Shown piece after piece: positions 1 through 64,000 of a stretch of 64,000 nt of DNA. Under the pieces are notes generated by a model that saw nothing but the letters and a program-made list of their open reading frames with translations, was not told the DNA's origin and ran no database searches. A program made the position numbers and the translations under genes. The stretch is from Tubiluchus corallicola (Eukaryota > Priapulida > Priapulimorpha > Priapulimorphida > Tubiluchidae). Each line of letters opens with the position of its first letter. The first letter of the stretch is position 1. The stretch lies in contig JAQGDQ010000250.1 of the NCBI GenBank assembly GCA_030141605.1, positions 265,574 to 329,573 of the forward strand, given 5' to 3'.

Positions 1-425
1 ATGGATTGGGCATATGCTTAGACTATCTGATGACGTTCCAGTGAAGATAGGTCTTCAACAAGCCATAGAACCTGCTAAAAAACCTGCAGGAAGACAAATG
101 TTAACATACTTAAATTTTGCACAGAAAGATTTAAACATTTCAGCATTGATCCTTAGAAACAAATCCACTTGGGGCATTGCAGCGTGTAGGGAGTCCTGGC
201 ATAGAGAGGTGAGCAGAATCATGTCCCTGGACGTTTGATTCAGTGAAGAAGAAAAGAATACTTTAACGGAAGTGGTGCTGACAAGCCACTGGCGTAGCAG
301 TGTCTAGTTTTTTTGCTGGATTACTGCTGCGTTTACCTGTCTGAAGGCAGATTTCTTTTATTTTAGAATTCTGCCTGCCCAATGTCTACAATAGACGTAA
401 CGGGCGTATGATGATGATGAATACT
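1..425 (+). mobile_element. 3' end of a LINE-like retroposon (truncated by window edge)
   Basis: A frame from the left edge to the stop at 236-238 encodes PAGRQMLTYLNFAQKDLNIS and KSTWGIAACRESWHREVSRI. This resembles the GR-W...DL...R..W block that follows the reverse transcriptase in many LINE ORF2 proteins. It has an internal stop early on, so it is a dead copy. It is followed by a short 3' UTR that ends in a TGATGATGATGA tail, typical of RTE/CR1-type LINEs. A second copy of the tail lies at 13697-13800 on the other strand. Confidence 0.5.
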
Positions 426-1004
426 GCCACTACCATCACAGATAACAGAAGCCTGCTGAAAAACAAACTATATGTACAACACCAAACAGTTTAATATTAA
501 AATGCCTCTACCTTTCTTATAAGGCAAGGCAATAGCTGCATTAACTGATGCCCCAGATAGAGAGTATCACACATTTATGACAGCCAGGTCCCTTATTTAA
601 ATGTTGTCATTAATGTTATGACAAAACATTGCAGATTAATAAGATTTTTGTCAATTTCAAGATCACTATGAATAAACTGACGAATAATTAGTAACACATT
701 CAAAAATCACCAATATCTTGTTAAGTAGAGGTAAAATAACTTTATTACTGCTTAAATTACAAAACTATACAACTTGTACAGAAAGAAAACTGATCATCGT
801 AGCTCAAGCCATTTCGAAAAACAAGAAAGGCTTTGTGTGCATGATTTACCTCAAAAATGATCTCAAATGCTTGAATTTGAAAATGAGATCCTTACAGGAG
901 CATATGTAATTAAAAAGGAATCTACACCAATAAAAAAGACGATTTAACCAAGATGCTAAAAGCCACCTTTGAAAAATTAACAAGTTACAACAAATAAAAA
1001 GTAG

Positions 1005-1010
1005 TTTATT
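1005..1010 (-). terminator. candidate polyadenylation signal AATAAA
   Basis: Second AATAAA on the minus strand, about 1.17 kb after the stop; same caveat. Confidence 0.2.
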
Positions 1011-1317
1011 CTAATCATCTATCTATGAGAAAAGTAAAGTATAAATAAATATTAAACTTATAGATACTGGCAGTTTACGAAGCAATTCTTTCATATACAG
1101 TATACACGTATACAATCACATAATATTTACAATGAAAATTAAGAATGTGACATACAACATACAACATGCACAGGTGTACAGAGCAGTACAGAAAATTATC
1201 AACAGTTTCAGAATAGGCCATAATCAAAGTGAAGAAAAATTTTGCGCTAATTTACTAATACCAATCAGAGGTGGGTACAAGAACAAAACTTGTTCATACT
1301 TTTCTAGCACATATCTG

Positions 1318-1745
1318 GCTGACAATTTCAAAGTACTGAGTTTAATTTCCAGCTAAGTACAGCTTTTGCAGTAACACAATACTCCAAAGCACTATGAGCA
1401 TTGAAATTTGCTTCTTTTAAAAAAAGGTTATTTCAATTCAATGCTGGATAAATCGAAATCAGATCCAACATATCTGAATTTGGCTGACCATTACAAAGTA
1501 ACGAGTTTAATTTCTGGCTAAGTACTGCTTTTACAGTAACACCAGTACTTTAAGGCATTAAGAAGCATTAAAATTTATCACTTTAAAAAACGCTACATTT
1601 CAATTCCATGCTGGATAAATTGAAATTACCTCCAATGTATCAAAATTTGATGTGACAATTAGAAAGTAATGAGTTTAAATTCTGGCTAAGTACGGCTTTT
1701 ACACACAGCTTTAAGTCATTAGTAAAATTAAAATTTATTCATTTC
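1318..1745. repeat. three imperfect ~175-bp tandem units in 3' flank
   Basis: Landmark phrases recur in order: AAGTA.TGAGTTTAA, TTCTGGCTAAGTAC, TGCTGGATAAAT and AAATTTAT. Units begin near 1318, 1487 and 1655, the last truncated. Divergence suggests an old duplication. Confidence 0.8.
1734..1739 (-). terminator. candidate polyadenylation signal AATAAA
   Basis: AATAAA on the minus strand about 445 nt after the USP34 stop codon. Hexamers are frequent by chance in DNA this AT-rich, so this is only a candidate. Confidence 0.25.
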
Positions 1746-2182
1746 AACTCACACCCAATGTATACAAAATCTGAATTACCTAATTCGGTACAGAGGGATG
1801 TGGCAATAGAATAAATCGCTGATAAAATTAAATAAGCTTTTAAAGAAACTGAAAAAATACTAGACCTTAGTGAGAAAGTTGAAAATACGGGAAAGATATG
1901 CAGTATCCTGAAGAATGTAAAACTGTATCTGCTGGACATTGAAATCATTCATGAGGAAACCTTTGATCATTTCCACAGTTTTTACCTGATCACTTTTAAA
2001 ACACGTACCAAGTGTAATATCTTATACTTCAAGATCCTTCTCATGTGGAAATCACAATAATAAAATGCTCCTGCCTTTCCAGTAATGATATCTACATCTT
2101 GAATGTGTTTAGAAAACAGTGAAGCCATCAGGGCAAAAGATTCAAGCAGACAACGTCAGCTGACGCACGGCTACAGTATGAG

Positions 2183-62696
<60,514 letters not shown>

Positions 62697-63154
62697 CTGA
62701 AATGTGTCAAACCAAGACGAAGTTATTGTGTGAGTAGAAGCGACGACAGCCATTTCAAGACGAAGTTATTGTGTGAGTAGAAGAGACGACTGTTGTACAA
62801 AAAACACTTTACAACAGCCAATTATGTGAAAATGCCTGGAGCAAGAACTGGATATACAAAAAAAAACACAGTACAATGAAAATACTGCAATCAGAGTATG
62901 AATTTCTCATAAGCAATATCACCATTGCACTTACTTAGCAATATACAGACCCATTTCTATGTTAAACTCAAGAATGTGAGAAATTATGGCAAGCCACAAC
63001 ACTCTCTTTAATGACTTGAGTTTAAAAATAATTATAATGCTGCACAGCAGCACCAAATTCCTTACTAGCTACTGTCAGCCAGGATATTTTCTATACTGAA
63101 AAATTGTTTGCACAATAAATTTTTAATTATCCATATTTGGCAAATAGATGTAAC

Positions 63155-63365
63155 TACACCAAAACTGAATTTATTGCCGACTGGTTTCGAACACACTGTT
63201 AATCGTCAAGGCATCTAAAATTGATGTAAATTGCTAAATTATCAATATAATGGTTTATCATATATCTTTTGACTATCTAAATTCTGGTAAATTTCTTTGT
63301 TTTAGATGCCTTGATAATGAATAGTTTGTTCGAAACCGGACGGCAATAAATTCAATTTTGGTGTA
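63155..63365. mobile_element. MITE with ~65-bp terminal inverted repeats
   Basis: Left end TACACCAAAACTGAATTTAT, right end the complement of TACACCAAAATTGAATTTAT. Both arms continue through TTGCCG, GGTTTCGAAC and AAGGCATCTAAA. 211 bp, TA at both edges, mariner-like. Confidence 0.75.
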
Positions 63366-63434
63366 ATAAATTTTTCGTAGTTTAAATAGTCGGACTGTTG
63401 GGCATAAGTGGTAAGACTAGTAAGTGGTAACAAA

Positions 63435-64000
63435 GATTAAAGGAAGACAGGATGATTTTCCATATTCTACCCCAGATTCAAGTCGGATAAAAAGTATACA
63501 TTTTAACACAACTAAAACTGCAAAAGCATTTCTGATAATTAAATAATAGATTAAAATCTTAATTAATGGCGCGTGAGCCCAACTATTCACGACATCACAA
63601 ACGAACATAATGTTCAACAGCAAAAATATTCCACAAGCATGTTGAACATGTTTGCGAAGGTGAAAATTAAAGTACAGTGCTAGTGTAAGATATTTAGTGT
63701 GTTGTACTAAAACTAGACAAGTTTTAAGATAAAAATTCAAAATTCAAATATACCGCTGTGCTCACGCATTAGCTGTCGAACATTTTCATCACTAGCATAT
63801 CTGAACTGAGAGGCACAGCACCTGCTTTTTGTGTGAAGCGTTTTCAAAATGCAGGCGCTAGTGCCCGTCTAACTAGCAAAATGCATGTAACAGTGAAGAA
63901 CTAGTGCCATGCAAAATTGAGTTTGTGTGGTAATAATTCTTTCACATTGTCACTTTTGAAAAAAATGGTATGTTCCTTTTCAATATTTTAAAGAGTAGAT
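63435..64000 (-). repeat. interspersed repeat family B, copy 2 (reaches window edge)
   Basis: Inverted partner of 43824-44402; its last bases coincide with the right edge. Confidence 0.9.

Larger units (their letters stand above)
426..2182 (-). other. USP34 3' UTR / downstream flank
   Basis: Everything below the stop is AT-rich with no convincing reading frame. On the minus strand, AATAAA hexamers fall at about 1734-1739 and 1005-1010; either could end the transcript. The only structure I see in it is the triple repeat at 1318-1745. Confidence 0.45.

Overview
The window is intron-rich animal nuclear DNA: AT-rich, full of short interspersed repeats and microsatellites, with no bacterial-style gene packing. 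It is almost entirely one very large gene on the minus strand, the orthologue of the giant deubiquitinase USP34. I could place 71 coding exons between 62696 (most upstream visible) and the stop codon at 2183-2185. All are bounded by consensus GT-AG sites on the minus strand. Their lengths sum to 9666 nt, and the reading frame stays open from end to end: 3221 residues plus a stop. The N-terminal exons (roughly the first 220-230 residues, judged against human USP34 as I remember it) lie beyond the right edge, so the promoter is not visible. The organism looks like an invertebrate animal, probably marine. The evidence is the USP34 exon structure, the style of the 5S rRNA-like sequence and the LINE, hAT and MITE-like elements. 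I cannot name the phylum with confidence; sponge or cnidarian would fit. || Layout, right to left (5' to 3' of the gene): 64000-62700 interspersed repeats; 62700-57700 N-terminal alpha-solenoid exons; 57900-53300 acidic, Ser-rich, probably disordered exons; 51900-44700 solenoid plus a ubiquitin-like segment; 43800-33300 further helical repeats; 32800-26300 the USP catalytic domain (Cys box at 32718-32720, His box in the exon at 27715-27914); 26000-2400 the long C-terminal solenoid and a charged tail. Below 2183 lie the 3' UTR or flank, a triple tandem repeat and the 3' end of a LINE-like retroposon. || The introns carry the rest. They hold fragments of several LINEs, inverted pairs of unclassified 150-660 bp repeat families, a hAT-like MITE, several long hairpins, a full-length 5S rRNA-like unit heading a GC-richer element, a tRNA-Arg-like pseudogene and many microsatellites. 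The most striking feature is a set of three intronic tandem arrays whose repeat units contain a copy of the adjacent splice junction: 23 copies of a 3' splice site, 8 units carrying a 5' splice site, and 4 units carrying an exon's first ten codons with its acceptor. I saw no second protein-coding gene that I can support.
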